Below, piece after piece: positions 23,585 to 34,839 of a DNA stretch of 64,000 bases; within the stretch, counting starts at the first letter, position 1, and every line of letters starts with the position of its first letter. The stretch lies in NCBI GenBank assembly GCA_029378245.1, contig JARKIF010000004.1, positions 2,170,001 to 2,234,000 of the forward strand, given 5' to 3'. This stretch comes from Roridomyces roridus. Taxonomy: Eukaryota > Basidiomycota > Agaricomycetes > Agaricales > Mycenaceae. Under the pieces are notes generated by a model, which was given only the letters and a program-made list of their open reading frames with translations, searched no databases and was not told the DNA's origin. A program made the position numbers and the translations under genes.

Positions 23585-25344
23585 CAGTGTCCACCCTAAG
23601 CCTTAAGGCCTTAGAGGTCTTAAGCCTTAATAAGGCCTTAAGTTAAGCCTTAGCTTGGGCTGGTCCAGCAAGTTCAGGCCTTAAGCATCACGTGTCGAGC
23701 CTGATCCGGACCCGGCAGAGCTGATGATTGATCGGACCAGGCGGAGTTTGTTTGATGATGGTACAGAGGGAAGGCTATTTGCAGTGGAGATTTACCTTGG
23801 CCATGGTGAAATGCTGAGTGTGCGCTCAACCCTAAAACCAAAACCAAAACAATAACCCTATTTGAGAGGGAGTTCCGATACTGGTCGTGATCGAAACGTG
23901 TGCTGGCAAGTATGTTGTGTTCGGGGGTTCGGGCTGCCGTATAGAGCCTGTGCGAATTCAGATAAATCGAAGTGTGTGATGGCGGGTGTGTGATGGTTGT
24001 GATGGGTAGAGTCGAGAGCGTTACTGTGTTGTCGTCGTCATTGTCCTGTAAAACCTAAAACCTAATCCTAATCCGTTCCGTAGCCGTTCCAAATCCGTTT
24101 CGTTCCGTTCCCGTAAGTTCCCGTATCCGTAAGTTCCCTGTCGTTGTCCGATTCCGTCCGTAACCAAGTTCCCTTGTGAGAGCGATTTATTACACCCCAA
24201 AAGTGGGGGGCGAAGCTTCCTACTACAAAATTTCCTGGGTCCTTATATACCCCTAGTGTTTGGTCCCTACAAATATGCACCCACCAGGCTAAACTTGCAA
24301 TTTAAAATCCTTCGTAACCACGTCCCTGTTCCTATTCCAGCCAAATCCATCCCAATCAAGCGTTCAGAAACGCTGAAACGCCCAATGTTTGAATATTTTA
24401 TTGCGCGGGCCCGAGAGAACAATAGCTTGCTATTGTCTCGATAATTATTTTGCGTGAGTCATTGAGCCCCTGGGCCCATGTCATCCTGTTGTGTGGTTCT
24501 TGTGCTTCCAGAACACGTCCACTGCCCCAAAACGCGTCTTATCGTCAAGATTGTGCTTCTCATCTGTCTGTTGCTACCTGCACAGGCTGCACCAAGTCAT
24601 CTTGTGGCTCCACCCATTGTTCTCCGTTGCCAGAAGTCCTCCCAACATGACTGGAGCATGACTCGACCATAGAGTTGAGGATGCGAGTTGAACGCGACGC
24701 GTTTGATCGTCAAGTTACGCGTGACTCGTGCCAGGCATGTGACTCCGGATGCCGTCAGCACAGCCTCGGCCTTGCTTCTTCTCCACCACTTCCTCGACCC
24801 TCCGTTGCTCCTGGCCACACCGCTCCTTTCTGACTCGACCCATCATCTCCACGGCCTCCTGCCTAGTTCAACTCTTGCCATGACTCGTCCTCCATCCACT
24901 CTCCGTCCGTCTTGACTTGAGCTCGCCGTCGACTTCTCTGTCAGCCCCTCGTTTCAGGTATGACACCTTCTAGTTGCCTTTCCTGGTTCGCTAACATTGT
25001 TCCCTTGATCAGAACAAGTCCGCCTCGTGCGCAACATGTCCGCGGAATTGCCACTTGTCCGGATCTATGCATCTCGAACGCCATCTGATGCGCCATCAGG
25101 TGCGCTCGATGCCTGTAAGTCGCCGTTTCTATCGTGCTCCGTTCGCCCGCTCAACAATGGGGATGTCTGGGGAAAGTAAATCAAGGGTGGACAGTGCATG
25201 TTTTTCCATAGGCCTTCAGGGTACAAATAAATTTCCTTTTTTGGTCTTAAGGCCTCAGCCCCAGACCTTAGCTTAAGGCCTCAACCTTAAGTTAAGCCTT
25301 AACTTCCCGGAGGGTCGATATTTAAGGCCTTAAGGCGAACACTG
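23585..25344. mobile_element. hAT-type non-autonomous element, family 4 (1.76 kb)
   Basis: Left end CAGTGTCCACCCTAAG; right end inverted CAGTGTTCGCCTTAAG. The subterminal zones at both ends are packed with CCTTAAG/CTTAAGG strings. An exact 8 bp duplication CACATCAC (23577-23584 and 25345-25352) flanks the element. The interior contains 'ccctaaaacc'-type strings and tandem 'cgtaagttcc' phrases near 24105-24140, and no transposase. The dense subterminal motifs probably act as transposase-binding sites. Confidence 0.9.
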
Positions 25345-25782
25345 CACATCACAGGATTCATCCCATTTTGACTGCCACAAATTTTCTCAATTTTTTCGAA
25401 AGCTGCCATACACATGAAGACATCCTAAGCTCCAAGACAACCCATATTGTGAAGTCCCAGTCCCTTTGGTGAACTTGAGATGAGCTGATCACAAAAAGCA
25501 AATAGATCAACAATAACATGGACACGGTTGGAGATGGCAGCTCAGACCTGCAGAGTGAAATTCAATATCAACAGCAAGGAGTCTGCCTTGAGATTCCCAG
25601 AAGGATCAGTGCAAAACTGGATGCTCCAGAGCGAAAAGAAAAATGAGCTGATGGGAGCTGTCAAAATCAGTGATTGTGGCCGCAAAAAGGAAGTGCACAG
25701 CCGGGTTAATCAAAAGTCTGAAATTTTGTGAAAACATGCCCAGAAATTGGCCCACATGAATTTGAAAAGAACGAGAACTTAG

Positions 25783-26237
25783 CAAGGGGGTACCACGATA
25801 AGCGAACCGTACTACACCTCGAATTTTCGTTCTCGAGCAAATTGGCCTGCCCTCCCCCCCTCCCAAAGAGGAAATTTCCTTTTTGGGAAGCCCCTACGGC
25901 GGTGATTTCAGTGATTTTCAACCTCCTTTAGCTAGTGCAGGGTGCAGAACTATTACTGGGTCCTCCAATTGACTTCCGAAGCAAGAAACACCCATTATCA
26001 AGCAACATATATCTGCTGATGTCCCCGCACATCACTTCAGCACGTGATGATGTAATCACGTGACCGTTCTGGCTGGTTCAGCGGAAAAGTCTTGAAATTG
26101 TGTTTCTGCACTATTTCTTGCCAGGAGAGCAGTTCTAATGCTCTGCCAAAAGTTGGTACAAAGTTTTTTTTTCAGCCCTCCAAGGGACCCCCCCTCCCCC
26201 CCTTTAATAGGAAATTTCTTATCATGGTACCCCCTTG
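25783..26237. mobile_element. hAT-type MITE, family 5 (455 bp)
   Basis: Begins CAAGGGGGTACC and ends with the inverse GGTACCCCCTTG. Flanked by the exact 8 bp duplication GAACTTAG (25775-25782 and 26238-26245). The inner part holds long pyrimidine runs ('ccctccccccctccc' and 'cccccctccccccc') in the same orientation. No ORF. Confidence 0.9.
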
Positions 26238-26536
26238 GAACTTAGCAAGTTCTCGTAATCCATCTTCCTTTTCAATTGCAATTGGTTGGTTGTGCAGTCT
26301 ACTTGATTCGACAAATCATGCATCTCTGTATTCCAAGTTCCAGCCTTGTTCCATTCTAGTAGGCCACACTGTCGGCCAAAGCCTCGGCCTTTTTCCTCCA
26401 ACATGGGCAACTTCTATAACATAACGAAGAATGTGTGTATGATGTTAGTGTCTGTTAAGAGTAAGCAAGAATTCATTGGATATCAAAAACAGGCAGGCAT
26501 GTCTGTCCTTACATTTGTTCCCTTGTATTACAGGCT

Positions 26537-28042
26537 TCAAATTGACTGAGGGGATGGTGGGTCTACAGGAACCTGGACGTTTATGAGAATTTGAGAATTG
26601 AGGGAAAATTCAGAACAAACACCCACGGCCTTCATTTCAAGGGAATCCTCCGCAGTGCTGTCCGAGAATACTTCACGGGTGATGGTGACAACTGGTTGGT
26701 TGTTGGGTTCGGAAGCTGTGGTGCGACGGTGAGTGAACCGGGCGGTTGAAATGTTCCCTCCATCGGAAATATCCGTCCGAATCCCACGACCGCCTATGGC
26801 TCTGGCACGAGAGTTCAGGATGGTTAGAGTCGCAATGGAATACAGCTTTGGCGATATCCCTGCCAAAGCTATATAATAGGTGTGATTTGGGAGCGTAATG
26901 AATGTGATCAAAGCCCCTAACACCACAGCGGCTTTGGAATGTCAGGTTCACAATCATTCCCAAGGGAACTGAATGCGTACCCGTCATGATTCCAGTTTCT
27001 ATGATCAACTGGATGAGCCTTGACATGATCTCATGAGTTTCACGAAAGCCGATGTCATGTGTGGTCAACTCCAAACCATGTCAGATAATGGCGTGGTATG
27101 GAAAAAAGAGATTCACATAATATGTCATCCATCCGGCAATGAAAACATCCGCAACTGCAGACCCACCACACCAAATCTGAGGAAGGGATAGTGAGAGCTG
27201 GACTAACTTTGAATTCCGAGTTATCTCACCCCAGCGAGCACCAAATTACGAGAGTTCTGAAGTCCCAGGACAGTGCTGACTGACTTGGAAGTCAATTCAA
27301 AATCACAGGAATGAATATTAGATATTCCCCCACTCTGTGAATCAAAGGCCCCAAACACAATTGCAGAAATGCAGCTTGTTATCGAAATCTACGCCCGTTA
27401 ATGCAACTGGATTCTGGAGAGCCGAGGCCAGAACTTACCACAACAATCAAACTGGGAAATAACTGTTTTTCGGAGAGGATGTGAATTCGGCATGCATAGA
27501 ATGATTGAGTTGCAAAGGCAGCTACCAAGAGCGGGTAAGAATAAAAACACATAGATGAAGCTGGAGACTCACAGAGGCCGCCGATAATGGGTACTATATA
27601 CGGCACCACATGGTTTGTAGTAACACTGGAGAGGTTGGCAAATCCGGACCCGTATATTGTATATGCATCGTGAACCACAGCAGCTGTCACCACCAGCTGC
27701 AGAACATACATCCCATACACGAGACCCTTGGTCAGCTGCCGGTCTTTGGGAAATGCCTGATAATAGACATCTGTATTTTTCTCAGACCGTGCCGGTGCAA
27801 ATCGGCCTGGGGAGCTTACATGTCTGCACACTGAGGCATCCAAAGAGTGCAAGATCCATGAGGAACATGAGAATCTAAAGGTCTCATTATTGTGGCGTTT
27901 CTGACGATTTTAAAGAAACTCACCAAAGTTTCAGCTCTGTCAGGGTAGAATCAATTCATGTCTGCGAAGATAAATGGAAAGACACCCACGTCTGTATGGC
28001 GGCGGCGGGCACAGCGAGCGGAGCATTCACTGTGGGCACCAT
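26537..28042 (-). CDS. DUF6534-type multi-pass membrane protein (paralogue C)
   Basis: Nine exons give 367 residues without a stop: 27990-28042, 27924-27936, 27820-27874, 27573-27770, 27439-27521, 27230-27388, 27117-27176, 26981-27068 and 26537-26931. Exon number, phases and nearly all positions match paralogue B, including a micro-exon (13 nt). Family phrases are VYYQAFPKDR, AFATQSFYACRI, GGSAVADVFIAG, THDIGFRETHEI and LNSRAR. All introns are GT-AG here. The pair is collinear, on the same strand and about 5 kb apart, and so arose by local duplication; two hAT-type insertions lie between. Function unknown, predicted membrane protein. Confidence 0.85.
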
Positions 28043-28089
28043 TGTGAGAAGAGACATCCAGTGGGGATTGATCTGCGTCGAAGATTCAG

Positions 28090-29075
28090 TTTATGAGGTG
28101 CGGGAAGAACACCCATGATAAAAATTCGAGCGAAACAATCAGAGCTGGTCTCCATACCATAAAGAGGAAACCACCATGGTGATAATGTCGTCGCTTGAGA
28201 ATGGAACTCCAATTGTTTACGTTTCAAACTGTTTGAAACAGTTTGTAAACAGAATTTTTCACCGTTTCATTTGCGAGCGACCGCAAACGGAAACGGAAGC
28301 AGTTTGAAAACTGCCCCTGATCAGGCTGATATCTGTCATTTGGTGGTGTCTCCGATTGAGAGGTACCTGTTCTGCTTACCTTTAGACAGTTCAAAGACCA
28401 TTTGAGGCCCTCCTAGGAGCTGGAAGTGCCGTTTGTGGTATAAATGGTTTCAAACGGTACCGCTTGTGTAACCATTTCGTTTGTGCTCTCCGGCAAACAA
28501 AAACAAAACGGTTGGACCTCTACAAGTTGAGAACAGCGGGAACGGGTCATGACCATTTCGGGAGCCCTTGAGGACGATAAGACACGAATAGCATGGCAGA
28601 GATTTAATCCCGCACCTTCTTTGGAGAATCTAAGTATGAGGGGCGACCAAGTCAACGGGCCGCCACAAACAATGAAGACCGCGATGACGGGCGTCTTCTC
28701 GTCTTCCGACCTCCGAGTCTGCGCATGCTGTTCGACCCCCAAGGCAGACCAAAATAAGTCACAGAGCAGTGTAGGAGCAGTGCAGGACGCACACGGCTGA
28801 CGAGCATAATGTCAATGAGGAGAACGAGGACACCAACAGGTTCCCGCAATCGAATCTTGAGCAAGGTCCGCAATTCAACGCCAGAGTGCCCCACAAAAGG
28901 TCGAGCCATAGACCCATAGTATCGTCAACCAAGGACGCCGCATGCATCCAAGAACGGCGGCACACGGCAATCTTGATAGGTAGTCGACGGAAGCTAAAGA
29001 CTCGGAGGACACGAACGTCGAATGCAGCCGATAGGTTTTTGATAATAAAAGGCAGCATCGGCGTCCGGAAATCGA
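28090..29075. repeat. Duplicated upstream block C with an insertion
   Basis: Upstream sequence of paralogue C matching blocks A and B ('acccatgataaaaattcgagcg', 'gggaacgggtcatgacca', 'cgaacgtcgaatgcagccg'). Bases of about 28205-28540 have no counterpart in block A and contain mirrored 'caaactgtttgaaac' and 'caaacaaaaacaaaac' strings at the two sides. They may be an old inserted MITE, with degenerate flanks GGAACTCC and GGACCTCT. Confidence 0.45.
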
Positions 29076-29194
29076 TTTTTATGCCGTTGGAGATGCTCGG
29101 GGGTGCCGGTGATGAGCCAACGGGGCTCGCAGCGGGTGAGCAATGGAAGCAAGAAGAAACCCATATGATGCTGACTAAGCTACAACAGGCTGTA

Positions 29195-29705
29195 AGGCCC
29201 TGATCGGGTGCGCCGCCTAGCTAGGCAGCCGTCTGCTCTGCCTATAATGTCACATCAGTCACTCGCTCCGGCCATGTGAAACGATCATGGCAATCATGCA
29301 TATCAATGTTCTCAACTTTTCTTACATCACGGCTGCTCATCGTCTCTGACGGCGCCAGCAGTATATCATCGTTGGAAAGGCCCCGACTCGGGGCGCACTT
29401 TGCTGAATGCAATACTAGACTAGATAATAAGACAGTTTACCTCAAGGCTTCATCGAAATGTAATGCTTAGACTAGGTTTGCAAGACATGCAGGGTAAGCG
29501 CAGGTAGCGCGGGAGTGGGGCGGGCGGGTGGGCGGGACACGTAGCATCAAATACTGCATGGATACGAACATGAAATCAATGATGCATGGTCTAGACCTAA
29601 GTGACAGGGCCGAATCACGCTGAAACTGAAGCGGAGCAGCGGCTAAGCAGCTGCCTTTGATTTGGCGTGAACTGCCTAGCTAGGCGGCGCACCCGATCAG
29701 GGCCT
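29195..29705. mobile_element. Inverted-repeat element (511 bp), 33-bp ends
   Basis: The left end starts AGGCCCTGATCGGGTGCGCC. The right end at 29673-29705 is its exact inverse through 'gcctagctaggcag'. The inner CCTAGCTAGG is itself a palindrome. It separates the 28.1-29.1 kb part of block C from its continuation at 29706-29960. No clear target duplication was found. Confidence 0.7.
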
Positions 29706-30467
29706 AAATGCACTAGACTCGTCCTGCCAGGTGAGTGGCCGTGAGGAAAAGATGGCATCCTCTCCCTCCAGCGTTGTCCACGCAGTTTCCAGAAGTCGTG
29801 TATGAGCCATCTCATCTCACGCGTGACGCGCGCGACCCATAGCCACCCAGGAAGAGTGTCAGAGGCCGCTCGGTGGTCGTGGTCGAGAGCAAGAGCAAGA
29901 TCAAATCCGCCAATCACGTCCCCTCCCACAAACTCTCTGAGAAAAAATGGGTATACCCGCACTCATACTATCAAAAGACAAACAGGCCACAGGCCGTACC
30001 CTACTATACTCGATGCACCCACCCACCCATCCTCGGCACAGTACGGTAACGGTAGGCCAGTATCTGGAGTCGACTTGTGCTCGTGCGAGGGGGGTTGGTG
30101 TGTACGTAGGTCGTCAAAGAAAAGAAAGAAGAAGAGAGAAACGATGATGGAACATAGATATGTATATGTATAGGTAGGTATGCGGATGAGCCAGGGATAG
30201 GTATGTGGGATGTCGGTCGGTGAATCGGGACTTGGAGAAATTACGAGCCGGTGGGGTACAAATCAAGTCGGGAATGAACGAGTGAAGGCCGAGCCAGCAG
30301 TGCTACGCTGCATGTATGCTGTACAGGAAACGTGGGTCGCAGAACCATCGGGGATAGGCAGGCCGGCCGGGGCATTGGGGTAGGAGCAGGCATTACACGG
30401 AAACCAAAATGAAGCCAAAGGAAGAGACGGCCAGGATCCAGCCAGCCAGCAAACGGATCATCGTCGT
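29706..30467. other. End of block C and 3' flank of the next gene
   Basis: The first 250 bases match the outer part of block A ('aaaagatggcatcctc', 'ccagcgttgtc', 'ttccagaagt') and the tandem repeat at 22516. The rest, up to 30467, is non-coding sequence downstream of the minus-strand membrane protein gene. Confidence 0.4.
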
Positions 30468-33083
30468 CTAACGACTCAACCGCGCATTCGGCCCCGCCGG
30501 GATAACCTTGCCCTTCTCAGCGTCCCCAGCGCTAGCGCTGGCACCCGTGCCCTGGTCATACAAAACACGCATGCCCGTGCCGTGCAAGCTCGGCACGACC
30601 TGAGCACCATGCGAGCTGTTGCTGAGAGGCGAGACCTTGGCGAGGGGCGACTTGCCAATGTTCGAGTGCGTAGAGGCGCGAGTGCGGCTCTTGAGCGCAA
30701 GCGGCAAAGCCTTGGAGAGGATCGAAGGCGAGGAGCGGCCCGACGAGCCCGAGTCACTGGAAGGCGCGGCGGGCTGCGTGCGAGCATACGCACGGAGCAT
30801 CTCATCGGGGGACATGGCAGACTGCTGCATCGGCATGGGGAAGGGCGAAGACGAAGCGGGGCCTGTCGTAAGATTAGTCTGCAGTCCCGATCAAAGAAAA
30901 GGTAAGAAAACGTACTGCCGAAGGTGCTCGAGGGAGCGGGGGTTCCAGGGTAGGCAAAGACGGTCTCTTGGACGGGGGCGAAGAGGTAGTCACCACCGTC
31001 TTCCTCGGAGCCGTTGGCGATGTGTTGGCCAGAGGTAGATCCGGTGCGCATCACTGGATGATCGGGTTAGCAAGCGAAGAATGAGAGGGAGGAAGCGAGG
31101 AATGGCGGGAAAGTAGGGAGAGGGAGCCGAAAGCACGAGGGCGTAGGACGAGAAAGAGGGGAAGGGCGAGTAGAAGCGAGTAAGAAGCGAGTAAACGAGA
31201 AGGTGGGACAAGAGATGGGGAGAAGGAGGGGCGAGGGGAGTAGAGCAAGGGAAGATGGAGTAGGACGTCGAGAAGCGACGAGGTGTCATAAAGAAGTGGA
31301 AGAGAAGGAAGACTGAAAGAATCACGTGATAACGATGGGGAAGGGAGATGGACGAAGGGAAGTGCAGCAGAAGGAGGAAGCGGGGGAAGGACGGGAGAAG
31401 AGACTCACAGCTCAAAGCCCCAAAGACCTCATCCACACTCTGTCTCCAAGCCTCCTGTCCTTGACCATTGTTACCAGCCATGCGGCGACGAATGTCCTCG
31501 GGTGTAAGCGTAAGCGGGCCCGCAGTCTGACGGGGGGAGGTGATACCTGTCGTCCTCTCAGCATCACGAAATTCAGCTTGAAAGCAACGAGGAAACTCAC
31601 CACTCTGCAACCCACTGCCACCCTCGCTGCTCGGCGTGAACGAATCAAACGTAGTCCCAGCATAAGCACTCTCCGCACTCGGCTCGTACACCGCAAACAT
31701 CGGCGTCTCAGGTGTCGTAGGGCTAAAGTAGCTGTTGTCATACCCGCTGTACTCATCGCCGAGGCCAAGATCCGGGTAGTTGATAGAATGGACACGCCCA
31801 GTGGGACTGACGCTGCGAGCACCATAACCACCGTCGACACCCTCAACGCGCTCGCCACTGCTCCATGCGCTGGCGTTGGATCCAACGATGCTCTGGCTGC
31901 TGGTGGTGCCGTGCCCGAGGCTGGCCTTTCCCGCGCTGTATACGGAGGCACCGCGGCCAGCATCGCCGTAGGCCGAGATGCGCGAGGGCGAGGGGAGGGC
32001 AGGGACAGGGGGCAATTCAGAGTCGGCAGCATCGCCGTAGGTGGAAGCCGTGTGGAACGCACGGGAGGTGCGAGAGTAGACCGAGTTGGAGAGCGAAGGA
32101 CGGGGGTGAGCCGTGTCTGCAAAGCTGACAGCACGCGAGCCACGCTCGGGAGGGGTAGCATGTGTGCGAGGGCGACGAGCACCAACACCAACGCCAACAC
32201 CAGAGCCCAGGGAGGTGCGGGGGACATCCTCGGGGGCAACAGGAGCCTTCTCGCCCATGACGACAGGGTCACCCTCGACGTTGCTCGTGCGGACAGAACC
32301 GGCATTGAAGTTGAAGGCCATGCTCTGGCGAGTGGTGGCGATGCTCTGGCGGACGGCCTCGCGAGCACCACCGGGGGTGATGGCCTTCCAGTCGGTGGAG
32401 ATGGTCGACATGCGCTTGTCGAGCTTCTCGCTCCACTCGCTGCGCTTCTTCTGGCCACGCATACGGGTGATCTTGAGGTAGGCAGCGCCCAGGAGGATCA
32501 CGAAGAGGAGCGGCAGAATGACGGCTGCAGCCTTCTTTCCCGGGGACAGGGTGTGCGAGGAGACACCGCTGAGGGCACCAGACACAACGGTGGTGCCGCT
32601 GTCGGTGCTGCCGATGGAAGTGTCGGCAGCAGCGGGGGTGGTGCCGTCAGTGGGAGCCTGGTAGGTCGCGGTGATAATGGGCCCGGCGGGAAGCGAGGCG
32701 AGGAACGACGGGGTGCCAGCAGCGACGATGGTGACTTGAAGTGTCTGGGAAGTCGACGAGTTCCACCAGCGAGGCATGATCTGGGCCGAATAGCTACCCT
32801 GCGAGTAGGGCACCCCGGACCAGAGGTGCATGCGGGGAGCGGTAGCTCCGGGAGCGTCGAGGTAAATGTCAACGTGGGAGGGGCTGGGGGTAAGGCAGTT
32901 AAGAGACGGCTGCCAGGAGATGTTGAGGGGAGTGAGCGAGTCATAGGATGCGCCTTGGGCGGGAGCCGTGTAAAAGGCCCCCGTGGCGCATGAGGGATCT
33001 GGCGCAGGGGATGCAGCACGACGGGCGGGGGCATGGCGGAAGGGGGCGCCAGCCTTGCTGATTTTGATGTGCTCGATTCCCAT
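30468..33083 (-). CDS. Single-pass membrane protein with long Ser-rich cytosolic tail
   Basis: Four exons (31601-33083, 31409-31546, 30916-31053 and 30468-30862) give 717 residues in a single phase-consistent frame. Residues 1-183 form an extracytoplasmic-looking region with LNISWQPSLNC and Trp-containing beta-rich sequence. A single hydrophobic helix spans about residues 185-204 (AAAVILPLLFVILLGAAYLK), followed by a basic RMRGQKKR stop-transfer. The remaining 510 residues are Ser/Gly/Pro-rich and low complexity. The architecture is common among uncharacterised basidiomycete wall or plasma-membrane proteins; I do not recognise a named family. No cleavable signal peptide is seen at this start, and the frame is open further upstream, so the start could differ. 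The second intron is unusually long (355 bp, pyrimidine-rich). Strong GC-rich coding bias. Confidence 0.8.
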
Positions 33084-33779
33084 GTCGATAGAGGTGTTTC
33101 TCTTTTCAGAGACGTAAAGAACGGACGGCGAGAAGGAGCGTGGGCGTCGGGAGCGACGAGGAAGAGGGAGGAGGAAAAGCCGTGACGTGACGGGTGTGAC
33201 AGAAGAACAACAATGATGAGTCGATGACTTGACGACGGCGATGGAGTCAGTGCCTGTTGCCAATTGGACACAGTTCCCGTCCACCTGGTCTTATATGGTC
33301 CAACTTCGCGGATGCAGCGTTTTCACCTTCTGGCGCCTCGTACCACCACTAGCTCGTCTACCTCGTGGTCGAGGACCTGATCCCCGCGCGCAATTCAGGC
33401 ACCCTTGCTCCCCTCGAATTTCAATGCCAACAAGCTCGCATCTTGTTATGCGCCTCACAAAATCGGTATCTGTACCTTAAAAGGACATGTACAGACATCT
33501 CCCCCTTCATCTCACCCAATAAGCAGGGCTGCATCTCACACCAATGAATCCTTCCTGGGCAAGAGAAGAGTACGTATGTAGCTGGCACGTATGTACATGC
33601 TTCTCCAAGTATAAGATGTAATACACATTCATCCAGTTCTGGCTCAGTAGCTGTTTTTCTTCTTCTTGGTTTGCTGGAACGGCGCCCACCCGGCGAAACA
33701 TACACAACCCGATACAAGGTATGGTTCATTGTGTGCAGTGTGCAGTGTCTCCTGCGGCTGACTTACAGTCCGCTTTACG
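33084..33779. other. 5' flank of the membrane protein gene
   Basis: Contains the upstream region of the minus-strand gene and unremarkable intergenic DNA. No other gene recognised. Confidence 0.4.
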
Positions 33780-34223
33780 GCCGTAGTTGCTTCCAATCAA
33801 TTTCTGTCTGGTGGAGACCTCGTTCGATTCGAGGACAGCCAGTTGATAGGCTGGGATTAGAAGTGCGTTTTTTTCTCCGCAGACTCGGGCATTAATTTAG
33901 GATGATCCCGCCTTTGCCATGGTGCTATGAAAGCTCCGGGCTGTTCACGATCAGAAAGTAACCGCAACATACCACAGTTTCACCTCCGGGACATTGAAGA
34001 TCGCGTTCATGCGACTCAGGAGCCCGGCATGATTGACTGCGTTCGATTCGCGGCGTGGTTCTAGCTCTTGAGTTGCGGGCATAATTTTATGTGTTTTCGG
34101 TGCAGTTCTGCCTAGGCTCATGCGAAAGTCTACCAGACGCACTTCCCAGGCCCTGTCCTCTATTTCGACTTGCAAACATTCAACGATGCAACACCTTATG
34201 TCGAAACCCGAGGCTACCAGCAA

Positions 34224-34311
34224 GACCCACCGGTGCGCGGCGCACATCCACTTCAAATCCCACAAGAGAATCTGGCGGCGGAAGGACCTCGTCCGACTCG
34301 AGGGTGGGTCA
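34224..34311 (+). ncRNA. tRNA-like unit a
   Basis: Acceptor-type arm GACCCAC / GTGGGTC pairs over 7 bp. GTGC / GCAC forms a D-type arm with a 5-base loop (GCGGC). CCTCG / CGAGG forms the T arm around TCCGACT. The anticodon-type arm TCCAC / GCGGA is imperfect. The final base is A, as in a discriminator position. T5 follows at about 34331. Not a canonical tRNA: the D loop is too short and the A box is not recognisable. Confidence 0.5.
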
Positions 34312-34467
34312 TACCAGTGTATGGATATTTTTATGGTCGGTACAATTCTGCCGCTGTGCTCATGTAAAAACTTGCCAATGTCTTCCAGGCCCTGTTCTCT
34401 TTTTCTATTTGACTGTGAAACATCCAACGACGCAACACCTTTTGTCGAAACCCGAGGGTAACAGCAA

Positions 34468-34553
34468 GGCCTATCGGTGCGCGGCGCACATCCACTTCAA
34501 ATATGGCATCAGAATTTCAGTGGCACGACCTCGTTCGACTCGAGGGTAGGCCA
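34468..34553 (+). ncRNA. tRNA-like unit b
   Basis: GGCCTAT / GTAGGCC, GTGC / GCAC and CCTCG / CGAGG all pair. The anticodon-type arm TCCAC / GTGGC has one mismatch. TTCAAA follows the arm, as in units a and c. A T5 run follows at about 34573. Same class as units a and c. Confidence 0.5.
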
Positions 34554-34752
34554 TATCAATGAGAACCCAGCTGTTTTTATGTTTCTCGGCAAGGTTAACA
34601 TCAGAAACATGTCTCATAAATTTCGGTTTCGGTTTCGGCTTCGGTCAAGAAAACCTGCCAGATGCATCTTCCAGCCCCCGTCCTCTTTTTCTTTTCGTCT
34701 GTCAACCATTCAACAAAGCAACAAGTTTGTCAAGACTCGAGGGTAACAGCAA

Positions 34753-34839
34753 GACCTACCGGTGCGCGGCGCACATCCACTTCAAATTCAGCATCGGAAT
34801 GTTTAGTGGAAGGACCTCGTTCGACTCGAGGGTAGGTCA
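34753..34839 (+). ncRNA. tRNA-like unit c, complete cloverleaf pairing
   Basis: All four arms pair perfectly: acceptor GACCTAC (34753-34759) with GTAGGTC (34832-34838), D-type GTGC with GCAC, anticodon-type TCCAC (34776-34780) with GTGGA (34806-34810), and T arm CCTCG with CGAGG around TTCGACT. An A ends it. The 25 bases between the anticodon arms fit a 7-base loop plus an 18-base intron. Read that way the anticodon would be CAA, but the short variable loop does not fit tRNA-Leu. It could be a tRNA-derived SINE head, a tRNA pseudogene or a new Pol III RNA. Confidence 0.6.

Noticed and set aside
28205..28540. A sixth hAT-type insertion in block C
   Set aside because: The flanks GGAACTCC and GGACCTCT match at only six of eight bases and the ends are imperfect, so it is mentioned within the block but not called as an element.
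29195..29705. hAT membership for this inverted-repeat element
   Set aside because: The ends are clear but no 8 bp target duplication could be found, so no superfamily is given.
31326..32993. Long + strand open frame (555 codons) opposite the membrane protein gene
   Set aside because: It is antisense to a gene with clear exons, a transmembrane helix and phase-consistent introns. Its own composition is a GC-rich mirror of that gene's codons.
34753..34839. Calling this unit a functional tRNA-Leu(CAA)
   Set aside because: The D loop is only five bases, no A box is recognisable and the variable loop is too short for tRNA-Leu, so it is listed as a tRNA-like ncRNA instead.
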